Assembly: GCA_038323315.1 (NCBI GenBank)
Contig: JBBQGU010000210.1
Span: 1 to 7,079, forward strand
Direction of reading: 5' to 3'
DNA length: 7,079 nucleotides
Source: Stagnihabitans sp038323315
GTDB taxonomy: Bacteria; Pseudomonadota; Alphaproteobacteria; Rhodobacterales; Rhodobacteraceae
Position 1 is the first letter of the stretch; the number at the start of each line of letters is the position of its first letter. Below the pieces are notes generated by a model, which did not search any database, had not been told where the DNA came from, and saw nothing but the letters and a program-made list of their open reading frames with translations. The position numbers were made by a program, and so were the translations under genes. This document shows, piece after piece, positions 1-6,334 of the stretch.

Positions 1-43
1 TCATATACTTATGTTATGCACAATTCAAGGGTGCTTCATCTAT

Positions 44-60
44 CCACATTGCAATTGTGG
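44..60. repeat. inverted repeat CCACA-N7-TGTGG
   Basis: The 17-base stretch has five-base arms, CCACA (44-48) and TGTGG (56-60), around the spacer TTGCAAT. An ATTGCAAT palindrome (48-55) lies inside it. The size suits a dimeric repressor or activator site upstream of xrtD, but no regulator can be named from the sequence. It could be chance in an A/T-rich stretch. Confidence 0.35.
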
Positions 61-90
61 CTAAGCCTATTTGGTTCCGTAACAATAGTT

Positions 91-104
91 TCACGTATGC
101 GTGA
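91..104. repeat. inverted repeat TCACG-TATG-CGTGA
   Basis: Perfect five-base arms (91-95 and 100-104) are separated by four bases. The outermost spacer bases could also form a wobble pair. The compact symmetry is typical of a transcription-factor site. It is about 265 nt before the preferred exosortase start and 150 nt before the alternative GTG start. The regulator is unknown. Confidence 0.35.
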
Positions 105-135
105 CAGCAGGATGTTTGGTCCAGATGAGCGGATT

Positions 136-181
136 GTTGCCAGTTTTCATCTTTGGGCCCAATCGATCAGCGTCTGGCAAC
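136..181. repeat. long-loop inverted repeat GTTGCCAG...CTGGCAAC
   Basis: A perfect eight-base arm pair, 136-143 and 174-181, flanks a 30-base loop that contains GGGCCC. In RNA this could form a stem-loop in the exosortase leader. In DNA it could be two half-sites looped by a protein. No T-run follows the right arm, so it is not a standard intrinsic terminator. Confidence 0.35.
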
Positions 182-369
182 GTTGATACCCAACTGATTC
201 GCACTCTCCTCACTCGTGATGCCGTGTTTGTGAACGCCGAGGGCGGGGCGATGTGGCATTGACGCCGGTGATAATAAAAAAGTGCACGAAAAACCTAATT
301 CCGGCTATCGCCAAGCCGACGTTTTTGGCGTATGAGAAATTGTCAATTGCTTATGCAGAGTTTTATCCC

Positions 370-1959
370 ATGACCTATCTTCCTGACACGGGCCGCGCCT
401 ACATGACAAACTGGACCGGGATCGGCTGGTTCGGTCTGCTGGTCCTGGCGTCCATACCGATCTATTGGATCGGCTTTGTCTCGCTCGGACAATCCTGGCT
501 GACCGCCGAGTACAGTTATGGTCCGCTGATCCCGTTGATCTCGACCTACCTGCTGTTGCGCGAACTGCGCCTGGCCCCCACGGCGCCGGCGGGCACCGCG
601 GCGGACCGGCGACCGGGCATCGCGCTGATCCTGTTCGCGCTGGTCTTTGGCATCTTCGGCAATCTGGTACGTATTCCTGATGTGGTGACCTATGCCTTTA
701 TCCTGTGGGTGGCGGGGGTCGTGCTGGTGGGCTTTGGCTGGGAGCAGGGTCGCAAACATCAACTGCCCGTGCTGCATCTGATCTTCATGCTGCCCTTGCC
801 GCAGTTCGTATTCTGGAAGATCACCATCATGTTGCAGCTGATCTCGTCCGAACTTGGGGTCTGGTTCATCTCTTTGATGGGCATTCCGGTGTTTCTGGAG
901 GGCAACATCATTGATTTGGGCGTGTACAAGCTGCAGGTGGCCGAGGCGTGTTCGGGCCTGCGGTATCTGTTCCCGATCCTTTCGTTCTCTTATCTGACCG
1001 GCATCCTGTATCGCGGGCCGTTCTGGCACAAGGTCGTGCTGTTCGTGGCGGCCGCACCGCTGACCATCTTCATGAACTCGTTCCGCATCGGGGTGATCGG
1101 GGTCATGGTCAATTCCTATGGCATCGCGCATGCCGAGGGGTTCTTGCACATCTTTGAAGGCTGGGTGATCTTTGGCATGTGCATCGCGCTGTTGTTCGTG
1201 CTGGCGCTGGCGTTGCAGCGGTTGACGCCAAACCCGCTGCCGTTGTCAGAGGTACTTGACCTGGACACGCAAGGGTTCGGCCATGAGGCGCGGCGGTTCA
1301 TGGGTATCTCGCCGTCGCGTGGTCTGATTGCGGCGGCGCTGATGACTGTGGCGGTGACGGCGGCCTTTGTGCTGGTGCCGGGGCGGACGCCGGTCGAGGT
1401 GGCGCGTGACAGCTTCGCCCAGTTCCCGCGCGAGATCAGCCAATGGTCGGGCAATGCGGAAGTCATTGATCCGGCGACATTGCAGGTTCTGGCGGCCTCG
1501 GATTACGTCAACATCACCTACAGCGCCGCGAACGAGGCGGCACCGGTCAACTTCTTTTCCGCGTGGTATCAAAAGCAGACCGAGGGCTCGGGCATCCATT
1601 CGCCGGCGGTCTGTCTGCCGGCTGGCGGCTGGGAGGTGTCGGCGATCGAGCCGGTTCGCATCACAATTCCGGGCAGCGTCTATGGCAGCTTTGATGCCAA
1701 CCGGGCCGTGATCCAGAAGGGTGTGCAGAAATCGCTGGTCTATTACTGGTTCGAACAGCGCGGGCAACGGATGACCAACGACTACAAGGTCAAGGCCAGC
1801 GTGGTACTGGACAGTGTGACCAAGGGTCGGTCGGACGGCGCTCTGGTGCGCTTTGTCACCAGCATCCGGCCGGACGAGACCGATGAGGAGGCCGGCGCGC
1901 GGGTGCAGCGTTTCATGGAGGCGATGCTGCCGACATTGCCGCGCTTCATCCCGGAATAG
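370..1959 (+). CDS. xrtD: exosortase XrtD-like, fused to an EpsI-type domain
   Basis: This is a polytopic inner-membrane exosortase, a transpeptidase-like enzyme that recognises a C-terminal sorting tag (PEP-CTERM class; VPLPA-CTERM for the XrtD group) on exported proteins. Counting from the ATG at 370 the product is 529 residues. About eight to ten hydrophobic segments fill residues 15-285. The family's catalytic set is visible: Cys194 in EACSGLRY, Arg239 in NSFRIG and His260 in EGFLHIFEGW. A further hydrophobic stretch (about 317-337) precedes an extracytoplasmic EpsI-like domain with HSPAVCLPAGGW (His410, Cys415). The exosortase-EpsI fusion is known for XrtD, and the domain order and length fit it. 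The start is uncertain: GTG 253 (568 aa) has the G-rich upstream stretch but poor codon usage, and ATG 403 is also possible. The rhomboid gene follows on the same strand. No tagged substrate is encoded in the window. The exosortase call is firm; the D subtype is from recall of the family, not a search. Confidence 0.9.
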   Translation: MTYLPDTGRAYMTNWTGIGWFGLLVLASIPIYWIGFVSLGQSWLTAEYSYGPLIPLISTYLLLRELRLAPTAPAGTAADRRPGIALILFALVFGIFGNLVRIPDVVTYAFILWVAGVVLVGFGWEQGRKHQLPVLHLIFMLPLPQFVFWKITIMLQLISSELGVWFISLMGIPVFLEGNIIDLGVYKLQVAEACSGLRYLFPILSFSYLTGILYRGPFWHKVVLFVAAAPLTIFMNSFRIGVIGVMVNSYGIAHAEGFLHIFEGWVIFGMCIALLFVLALALQRLTPNPLPLSEVLDLDTQGFGHEARRFMGISPSRGLIAAALMTVAVTAAFVLVPGRTPVEVARDSFAQFPREISQWSGNAEVIDPATLQVLAASDYVNITYSAANEAAPVNFFSAWYQKQTEGSGIHSPAVCLPAGGWEVSAIEPVRITIPGSVYGSFDANRAVIQKGVQKSLVYYWFEQRGQRMTNDYKVKASVVLDSVTKGRSDGALVRFVTSIRPDETDEEAGARVQRFMEAMLPTLPRFIPE

Positions 1960-2011
1960 GCGATGAAACGCGCCCTGTTGGGGGGAGTGGCGGTAATTGC
2001 CAAATCATCCT

Positions 2012-2710
2012 ATGCTGTCTGTAACGCTCTTGGCCCCCCGGAAGATCGCCACATTGAAAGCCTCCCTGCGATCCTCCCGGCCCTGGCCTGCCTTTGCAGG
2101 ACGGGGCGTGTTGACCGGGTTGATCCTTGCGCCCTGTCTGGTGGAATTGCTGCTGATCGGTGCGGATCTTCGGCTGTGGGGTTCGCCGATATGGCGCGGG
2201 ATGGCCTATCAATATTACGGGTTCTGGGCCGGTCTGTTGCACGATTGGCAGCCGAATTATGCGTTGCAGCCCTACGTGATGTTCGTCACCTATTCGCTGC
2301 TGCATTCGGGGTTGGGGCATCTGGTCGGCAACATGGTGGGTCTGGCCTGGCTGGGTGATCTGGTCGCCGAACGTCAAGGCGGGCGGGTGCTGCTGCGGGT
2401 CTATGCGCTGTCGGCACTGGGGGGGGCGCTGGTGTTCGGTTTGATCAGCCACAGTCCTGCGCCGATGGTCGGGGCGTCGGGGGCGATTTTCGGGCTGGCA
2501 GGGGCGTTGACCGTCTGGGACGCGCAGACTCGTCACGGGCGGGACAGATGGGGTCGCGTGGGCCTGATCCTGCTGGCGTTGACCGTGGTCAATCTGGTGA
2601 TGTGGTGGCTGCAAGCGGGCAATCTGGCATGGGAGACGCATCTGGGTGGCACTTTTGCCGGGATGGGTGTGGCGGTTTACCCGGCCCTTTTGGCAAAGAT
2701 GCGCGCATAG
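2012..2710 (+). CDS. rhomboid family intramembrane serine protease
   Basis: A membrane serine protease that cleaves substrates within or near their transmembrane segments. Counting from the ATG at 2012 (232 aa), the rhomboid core is complete. HSGLGHLVGN gives the H-x4-H-x3-N pattern (His98, His103, Asn107) that stabilises the oxyanion. GASGAIFGL carries the nucleophile Ser156, and ETHLGG carries the partner His210. About six hydrophobic segments match the minimal bacterial rhomboid. There is no extra cytoplasmic or zinc-finger domain. A TTG at 1997 gives five more residues and has GGAG (1983-1986) ten bases upstream, so it is a real alternative; the first 30 residues before the first membrane segment look poorly constrained. 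The gene starts about 50 nt after the exosortase stop on the same strand, with no terminator between, suggesting co-transcription. Its 3' end overlaps the convergent glycosyltransferase by 34 nt. The family call is very secure; the substrate is unknown. Confidence 0.9.
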   Translation: MLSVTLLAPRKIATLKASLRSSRPWPAFAGRGVLTGLILAPCLVELLLIGADLRLWGSPIWRGMAYQYYGFWAGLLHDWQPNYALQPYVMFVTYSLLHSGLGHLVGNMVGLAWLGDLVAERQGGRVLLRVYALSALGGALVFGLISHSPAPMVGASGAIFGLAGALTVWDAQTRHGRDRWGRVGLILLALTVVNLVMWWLQAGNLAWETHLGGTFAGMGVAVYPALLAKMRA

Positions 2711-3885
2711 GCCGCCAGCAGCTGGGGGACCGAGTGATCCCAGCTGAGCCGTTCCAGCACCCGCGCCCGACCGCGCCGCCCCATGGCTTGGCCGGCCACG
2801 GGGTCCACGATCAGTTCGACAATCTTGGCCGCAAAATCCAGCGGGTCATTGGCGCGGGCGTAAAGTGAGGCATCGCCGGCCGAGGCGCGCCCCTCGGTCA
2901 GGTCGAACTGCACCAGCGGCTTTTCCAGCGTCATGTACTCCATGACCTTGTTCATGGTGGAAATGTCGTTCATCGCGTTCTTGGGATCGGGCGAGACGCC
3001 GATATCGACCGAGTTCAGCGCCGCCAGCAGTTCATCGGCATACAATGCCCCGGTAAAGGTGAAATGGGGCTGCAACCCGCGTTTGGCGACATCCGCCTGC
3101 AGTTCCGGCAGATAAGGGCCAAAGCCCACGATCACGACGTGCAGGTCGGTGTGACCCAGCTTGCGCACCAGATGTTCGACTGCCAGCACCAGAAGGTCCA
3201 TCCCCTCTTGCTGGCCGATCACGCCGACATAGCCCAGAACGGTTTTGGCGCCTTGGCGGTAGTCGGCCTTGCCCGGGCCGGGGATGAAAGTGTCGATCCG
3301 GGGCGCGGACCTTACGACGAAAACATCCTCGGGCAGCATCTTGCCGCGCGTGATGGCAATGCGGCGAAAGCTTTCGTTGGTGGCCATAGAAACGGTGGCG
3401 GTGGCGAAGGTCATCCGCTCCCAGATCAGCATGATGTTGTACAAAAGGCCGCGCTTGCCAAACTTGGCCTGAAACAATTCGGGACAAACGTCGTGATGGT
3501 CAAACAGATAGGTAACACCCCACAGCCGGTACCACCAGGCCAGCAGAAAGATCAGGTCGGGTGGGTTACAGCCCTGGATCACGTCAAAGCCGCGCTCGCG
3601 CCAGACCACACGCGCCAGACGGAACCAGTGCCATAGCGAGGACAGATATTCGCGGGCATAGGCAACGGCACCGGAATGCGCCTCGGGCGGTTCGGGGTAG
3701 CGGTAGATCTGGATGCCGTCGATCAACTCGCGCGGTTTGGTCCAGCCGCGTCCCATCGGGCAGATCACCGAAACCACATAACCCGCCTCGTGCAGCGCGG
3801 TCGCCTCCAGCCAGACCCTGCGGTCCAGTGGCACGGGCAGGTTTTCGACCACGATCAGGACGCGGCGTGGCGTGGCGAATGGCAT
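2677..3885 (-). CDS. GT-B fold glycosyltransferase (family 4-like)
   Basis: A soluble or membrane-associated sugar transferase, probably using a nucleotide-sugar donor in exopolysaccharide or other surface-glycan synthesis. The 402-residue product has the two-domain GT-B layout. The N-terminal half starts RRVLIVVENLPVPLDRRVW with the acceptor-side loop, then DVIQGCNPPD (about 101-110) and DHHDVCPE (129-136). The C-terminal half has LGYVGVIGQQEG (217-228), HVVIVGFGPYLPEL (249-262), FTGAL and the donor-site region NKVMEYMTLEKPLV (312-325; Lys313, Glu316). The length is normal for GT4. I chose ATG 3885 because AGGA lies about nine bases upstream; a GTG at 3936 would add 17 residues with no such site. 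The gene runs against xrtD and the rhomboid gene, and its last 34 nt overlap the rhomboid 3' end. Sugar and linkage cannot be told from sequence. A role with the exosortase is an inference from proximity and the known link between exosortases and EPS loci. Confidence 0.88.
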   Translation of the reverse strand: MPFATPRRVLIVVENLPVPLDRRVWLEATALHEAGYVVSVICPMGRGWTKPRELIDGIQIYRYPEPPEAHSGAVAYAREYLSSLWHWFRLARVVWRERGFDVIQGCNPPDLIFLLAWWYRLWGVTYLFDHHDVCPELFQAKFGKRGLLYNIMLIWERMTFATATVSMATNESFRRIAITRGKMLPEDVFVVRSAPRIDTFIPGPGKADYRQGAKTVLGYVGVIGQQEGMDLLVLAVEHLVRKLGHTDLHVVIVGFGPYLPELQADVAKRGLQPHFTFTGALYADELLAALNSVDIGVSPDPKNAMNDISTMNKVMEYMTLEKPLVQFDLTEGRASAGDASLYARANDPLDFAAKIVELIVDPVAGQAMGRRGRARVLERLSWDHSVPQLLAAYARIFAKRAG

Positions 3886-4146
3886 ATGACGATGTCCTGA
3901 CGAAACGGAATAAGCAAAACTTGCGGCTTGCAACACCGCTCAGGGCAGATTTGTTCCAGCACACGTGCAAACAAGCGATGATTCGGGGTGATTTTTGCGC
4001 CATACGTCGCAAGTCCGCGACATTTTTGTAGCTTTGCAGGTGAAAATGCAGTCAATCAGCGCGAGTGGCCCGAATTAACGAGTAATTAGAACATTCATTC
4101 CAGTATGGTCTGTGCAAGCTTTGACAATCGGCAAGGGACAGCTGAG
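3886..4146. other. divergent intergenic region
   Basis: This 261-nt stretch separates the glycosyltransferase (leftward) from the small membrane protein (rightward) and must hold promoters for both unless the latter is read from elsewhere. It is relatively A/T-rich, especially 4070-4100. Short open frames cross it on both strands but none resembles a protein I recognise. On the minus strand TTGCAA (around 3928-3933) and a TATTCC-like block are a weak promoter candidate for the glycosyltransferase. TTGACA at 4121-4126 has no matching -10 at the right distance. Confidence 0.5.
4075..4089 (+). promoter_or_regulatory. CtrA-like site TTAA-N7-TTAG
   Basis: The CtrA response regulator of alphaproteobacteria binds TTAA-N7-TTAA. 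Here TTAA (4075-4078) and TTAG (4086-4089) are spaced by exactly seven bases, with one mismatch in the second half. It lies between divergent genes, 58 nt before the small membrane protein. The match is short, so chance is possible. Confidence 0.3.
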
Positions 4147-4305
4147 ATGATCCGTTTTCTGACGTTTGGAATGTTGTGCGGGGCAACTGCCGCCGTTTTG
4201 ACATTTTCTGCGGGTGGCGGACTGCTGATGACCTTGTTTGCCTATGGTGTCGTGGGCAGCGTCGGGTTGCTGGGCATGGCGCTGCGCAGTGTTCTGCTGG
4301 ATTGA
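4147..4305 (+). CDS. small membrane protein of unknown function
   Basis: The 52-residue product is almost wholly hydrophobic, with two candidate membrane segments (about 3-20 and 25-46) split by a SAGGG turn, and it ends RSVLLD. I do not recognise a family. ATG 4147 is preferred because AGGG (4133-4136) sits about ten bases upstream; an upstream ATG at 4105 would add a polar, unlikely N-terminus. Codon use after 4147 is G/C-ending and resembles the neighbours, which supports translation. The protein lies 59 nt before the metallophosphoesterase on the same strand and may share its transcript. It could be a small regulatory or structural membrane protein; a chance open frame is the main alternative. 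Confidence 0.6.
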   Translation: MIRFLTFGMLCGATAAVLTFSAGGGLLMTLFAYGVVGSVGLLGMALRSVLLD

Positions 4306-4364
4306 TGGTTTGATCCGGATAACCTGATCTTGATCTTCCGCTGGTGCCGCCCTTAGAAAGGGTG

Positions 4365-5150
4365 ATGTTCCCCAGCATCAAACCCCTGTTGCGCCGGTTG
4401 TATGGATTGCGCATTGCAACCGCGTTGCCCCCTATGCCGGAACCCGATCCGCCGCTGTGCCTGATCGGCGATCTGCATGGCCGGGCCGATCTGCTGGATA
4501 TCATGCTGGCCCGCATCGCTGCCGAACCGCGCGGGGCCGAGGCGCGTCTGATCTTTGTCGGCGATCTGATTGACCGGGGGCCCGACAGTGCCGGTGTCTT
4601 GCGCCGAATCCATGCCCTGTTTCAGGCCGATCCCGAGCGGGTTGTTTGTCTGATGGGGAACCACGAACGCATGATGCTGGATTTCCTGGCTGCCCCCGCA
4701 GGTCGTGCGAAACGCTGGCTGAATGCGGGCGGGGTTGCGACATTGAACAGCTTTGGACTGGCGACACGCTTGCCGGAGGGGGCTGGCCAGGCCCTGCATT
4801 TCGCGACCTTGTCCAAGTCCCTGCGGACTGCCCTGTTGCCCGATCTGCTGCCGTGGATCACCGATTTCCCGCTGTATTGGCAGGGTGCGGGTCTGGCCGT
4901 AGTCCACGCCGAAGCCCTGCCAGATCGCCCGATGGAAACCCAGCCCGAGACGATCCTGCTTTGGGGTCAAACGGGCATCACGTCACCTCGGCCTGACGGT
5001 TTGTGGCTGGCCCATGGTCATGTGATCATGCCGCAGGTCACGATCACCCAAGGCCGTATCGCACTTGATACCGGAGCGTACCGCACGGGGCGACTTTCAG
5101 CGGTATGGCTGGGTGACACAGGGACCCGCGTCATCGAGGCCGTCTTGTAA
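4365..5150 (+). CDS. PPP-type metallophosphoesterase (serine/threonine phosphatase-like)
   Basis: A two-metal phosphoesterase of the calcineurin-like superfamily. The 261-residue product contains all the metal and phosphate-binding motifs in order: GDLHGR (35-40; Asp36, His38), GDLIDRG (66-72; Asp67, Arg71), GNHE (98-101; Asn99, His100), VVHAE (His181) and HGH (His217, His219). This motif set covers bacterial PrpA/PrpB-like protein phosphatases and ApaH-like dinucleoside tetraphosphatases; the substrate cannot be settled from motifs. There is no signal peptide or membrane segment, so it is cytoplasmic. ATG 4365 follows AAAGGGTG closely; GTG 4362 and GTG 4344 are in-frame alternatives. It shares orientation with the small membrane gene before it and with the atp genes after it, but about 620 nt separate it from atpH, so it is probably a separate unit. 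Confidence 0.87.
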   Translation: MFPSIKPLLRRLYGLRIATALPPMPEPDPPLCLIGDLHGRADLLDIMLARIAAEPRGAEARLIFVGDLIDRGPDSAGVLRRIHALFQADPERVVCLMGNHERMMLDFLAAPAGRAKRWLNAGGVATLNSFGLATRLPEGAGQALHFATLSKSLRTALLPDLLPWITDFPLYWQGAGLAVVHAEALPDRPMETQPETILLWGQTGITSPRPDGLWLAHGHVIMPQVTITQGRIALDTGAYRTGRLSAVWLGDTGTRVIEAVL

Positions 5151-5254
5151 GTTCCGGCAGCGCTGGGGCACGATTATGGCTTGATTCACCAGTCGATTTC
5201 TCAACGGCGTTTCAGTGTCGGCAAGGGTGCGGAACTGGGAAACAAGGGGGACTT

Positions 5255-5270
5255 GTGAACAATTGCACAC
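5255..5270. repeat. symmetric site GTG-AA-CAATTG-CA-CAC
   Basis: A 16-base imperfect palindrome centred on CAATTG, with outer GTG (5255-5257) and CAC (5268-5270) arms in register. It is followed 100 nt later by another AATTGCAC (5380-5387). The form suits a dimeric regulator site. No regulator can be named, and the two inner mismatched pairs lower confidence. Confidence 0.3.
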
Positions 5271-5333
5271 TTGCCGAACACTAAAGGTCGCAGTAACGCT
5301 CGCCAATCAGCCAGCGAACAATTTCAAGTTAAA

Positions 5334-5351
5334 CCAAGCTGAATGGCTTGG
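5334..5351. repeat. hairpin CCAAGC-TGAATG-GCTTGG
   Basis: A perfect six-base stem (5334-5339 with 5346-5351) closes a six-base loop. It directly abuts a second stem-loop (5352-5368). No T-run follows, so it is not a classical Rho-independent terminator, though it lies between two likely transcription units. Confidence 0.4.
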
Positions 5352-5368
5352 CCTAAACATAGGTTAGG
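5352..5368. repeat. second adjacent hairpin CCTAA-N7-TTAGG
   Basis: A perfect five-base arm pair (5352-5356 and 5364-5368) lies immediately after the 5334-5351 hairpin. The pair could mark a structured RNA, a transcript 3' end or protein sites. The stem is A/T-rich and weak as RNA. Confidence 0.3.
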
Positions 5369-5374
5369 GCATCT

Positions 5375-5386
5375 TGCAAAATTGCA
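5375..5386. repeat. inverted repeat TGCAA-AA-TTGCA
   Basis: A perfect 12-base palindrome with a two-base centre, located 17 nt after the hairpin CCAAGC-N6-GCTTGG. Compact symmetric A/T-rich sites of this kind are typical operators. It is about 250 nt before the proposed atp promoter, so a direct effect on that promoter is doubtful. Confidence 0.3.
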
Positions 5387-5629
5387 CTTCTGTTGCCGTC
5401 AGGGACGATCAGCGCTGGCGTTCGGTCCGTATGGATGGCCCCCGACACGGGGCTGTTCGCAGAATATGACGTCGTTTGCCGCTGAAGCCGCCATGTTTCG
5501 GCACATTGGACCGAGTGACCACGTCGACCCTGCCCGTGCGCCTGCGACAGAATGGCACAGGCATCGCGCGTGTCCGAAAACGGCCACAAAAAACCGTGGA
5601 TTGGGGCATAAGGCGGGGGGCTTTCCCGG

Positions 5630-5658
5630 TTGCTAGGTGGGGAAGGCTCTGCTAGAGA
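5630..5658 (+). promoter_or_regulatory. candidate atp promoter (TTGCTA / CTAGAG)
   Basis: TTGCTA (5630-5635) and CTAGAG (5652-5657) are separated by 16 bases (17 to TAGAGA), a workable housekeeping sigma spacing. The motif lies about 115 nt upstream of the atpH start, in the only part of the intergenic region with such a pair near the gene. The -10 is a poor match to TATAAT, as is common in GC-rich alphaproteobacteria. Confidence 0.4.
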
Positions 5659-5773
5659 CGCCTCAAATTCGACAGACGCCCACAAATTCACGTGTGCGCC
5701 AACAAAGCACCTTGAACTGGGCCCGGGCCAAATCCGGGGTCGGAATTGGGGTAAATACTGTGGAAGGGATGAC

Positions 5774-6334
5774 GTGTCGGAACCAGCATCAATCTCCCTC
5801 GGCATTGCGGGGCGCTATGCGCAGGCTTTGTTCGAGCTTGCAAAAGAAGCCGGTGGTCTGCAGGCGTTGGAGGCGGATGCAGATGCCTTTGGCGCGGTGC
5901 TGAAAGACAGCCCCGATTTTGCGGCGATGATCGCGTCGCCGGTGATCGCGCGCAGTGAACAGGCGGCCGCCGTTCATGCGATTGCGGCGCGGATGGGTGT
6001 GTCGACGCTGATGGCCAACACACTGGCGCTGATGGCGAACAAGCACCGGCTGTTCGTGCTTCCGCAACTGGTCAGTGACCTGCAAGCGCGGATCGCGGTG
6101 GAAAAGGGCGAAGTGACGGCTGAGGTGACCTCGGCTTCGGCGCTCAGCCCGGCACAGGCGGCCACATTGATTGCCACCCTGAAATCCAGGAGCGGCAAGC
6201 AAATCAAACTGAACGCGTCGGTCGATGAAACCCTCATCGGTGGACTTATCGTCAAGCTGGGCTCGACCATGATCGACACCTCGGTCAAATCGAAACTCGC
6301 GGCACTCCAGACTGCACTGAAAGAGGGTGGGTGA
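5774..6334 (+). CDS. atpH: ATP synthase F1 subunit delta
   Basis: Subunit delta (OSCP type) caps the F1 head and ties it to the peripheral stalk of the F-type ATP synthase at the inner membrane. The product is 186 residues, the normal length. The N-terminal helical domain begins SEPASISLGIAGRYAQALFE. The C-terminal conserved block runs VDETLIGGLIVKLGSTMIDT (150-169) followed by SVKSKLAAL, the family signature. The start is GTG 5774, because GGAAGGG (5762-5768) lies just upstream and family members start with SEPAS-like sequence; the open frame continues back to 5630 but that part has no delta-like sequence. The stop TGA overlaps the atpA ATG by one base (TGATG, 6332-6336), indicating translational coupling. 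Operon order atpH-atpA is as in alphaproteobacterial F1 clusters. Confidence 0.96.
   Translation: MSEPASISLGIAGRYAQALFELAKEAGGLQALEADADAFGAVLKDSPDFAAMIASPVIARSEQAAAVHAIAARMGVSTLMANTLALMANKHRLFVLPQLVSDLQARIAVEKGEVTAEVTSASALSPAQAATLIATLKSRSGKQIKLNASVDETLIGGLIVKLGSTMIDTSVKSKLAALQTALKEGG

Larger units (their letters stand above)
1..369. other. non-coding leader upstream of the exosortase gene
   Basis: No convincing gene is visible on either strand. The sequence is more A/T-rich than the rest of the window. A GTG at 253 opens a frame continuous with the exosortase, but the 39 codons before the ATG at 370 include ATA, CTA, AAA and TCA, which are unlike the G/C-ending usage after it, so I treat them as probably untranslated. 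The GTG does follow a G-rich stretch (GAGGGCGGGG, about 239-248), so it cannot be excluded. An ATG at 251 would give only a three-codon peptide (ATG TGG CAT TGA). Three inverted repeats in this stretch are listed separately. I see no tRNA, no remnant of a preceding gene and no clear -35/-10 pair. Confidence 0.6.
5151..5773. other. long intergenic region before the atp genes
   Basis: The stretch of 623 nt between the phosphoesterase and atpH holds no gene I can support. Open frames exist (for example 5343-5636 on +, 5353-5805 on -) but they are rich in His, Arg, Cys and Trp, match nothing I know and have no convincing ribosome site. Four small symmetric elements lie in 5255-5386 and a likely promoter at 5630-5658; these are listed on their own lines. 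The atp transcript would have a leader of about 110 nt. No tRNA or obvious U-tract terminator was seen. Confidence 0.55.

Noticed and set aside
343..1149. 268-codon open frame on the minus strand
   Set aside because: It is antisense to the exosortase core; its product is rich in Gln, His, Asp and Arg, as expected from reading a GC-rich gene backwards, and matches no family.
1946..2641. 231-codon minus-strand frame opposite the rhomboid gene
   Set aside because: The composition (many Gln, His, Pro, Arg) is typical of an antisense shadow, and the + strand rhomboid has all catalytic motifs.
3064..3636. 190-codon + strand frame inside the glycosyltransferase
   Set aside because: It is antisense to a well-supported GT-B gene and has no recognisable domain.
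4121..4126. TTGACA as a -35 element for the small membrane gene
   Set aside because: The expected -10 position falls on the start codon and does not resemble a -10.
5551..5565. TGGCAC block as a sigma-54 promoter
   Set aside because: The required -12 TTGC-like element is absent at the right spacing.
5343..5636. 97-codon + strand frame in the gap before atpH
   Set aside because: Its composition is unlike neighbouring proteins (many His, Arg, Cys), it has no ribosome site and no family resemblance, and competing frames of similar length lie on the minus strand.
5630..5773. N-terminal extension of atpH by 48 codons
   Set aside because: The added residues resemble no delta subunit, overlap the likely promoter, and the GTG at 5774 has a good ribosome site and gives the family's usual length.
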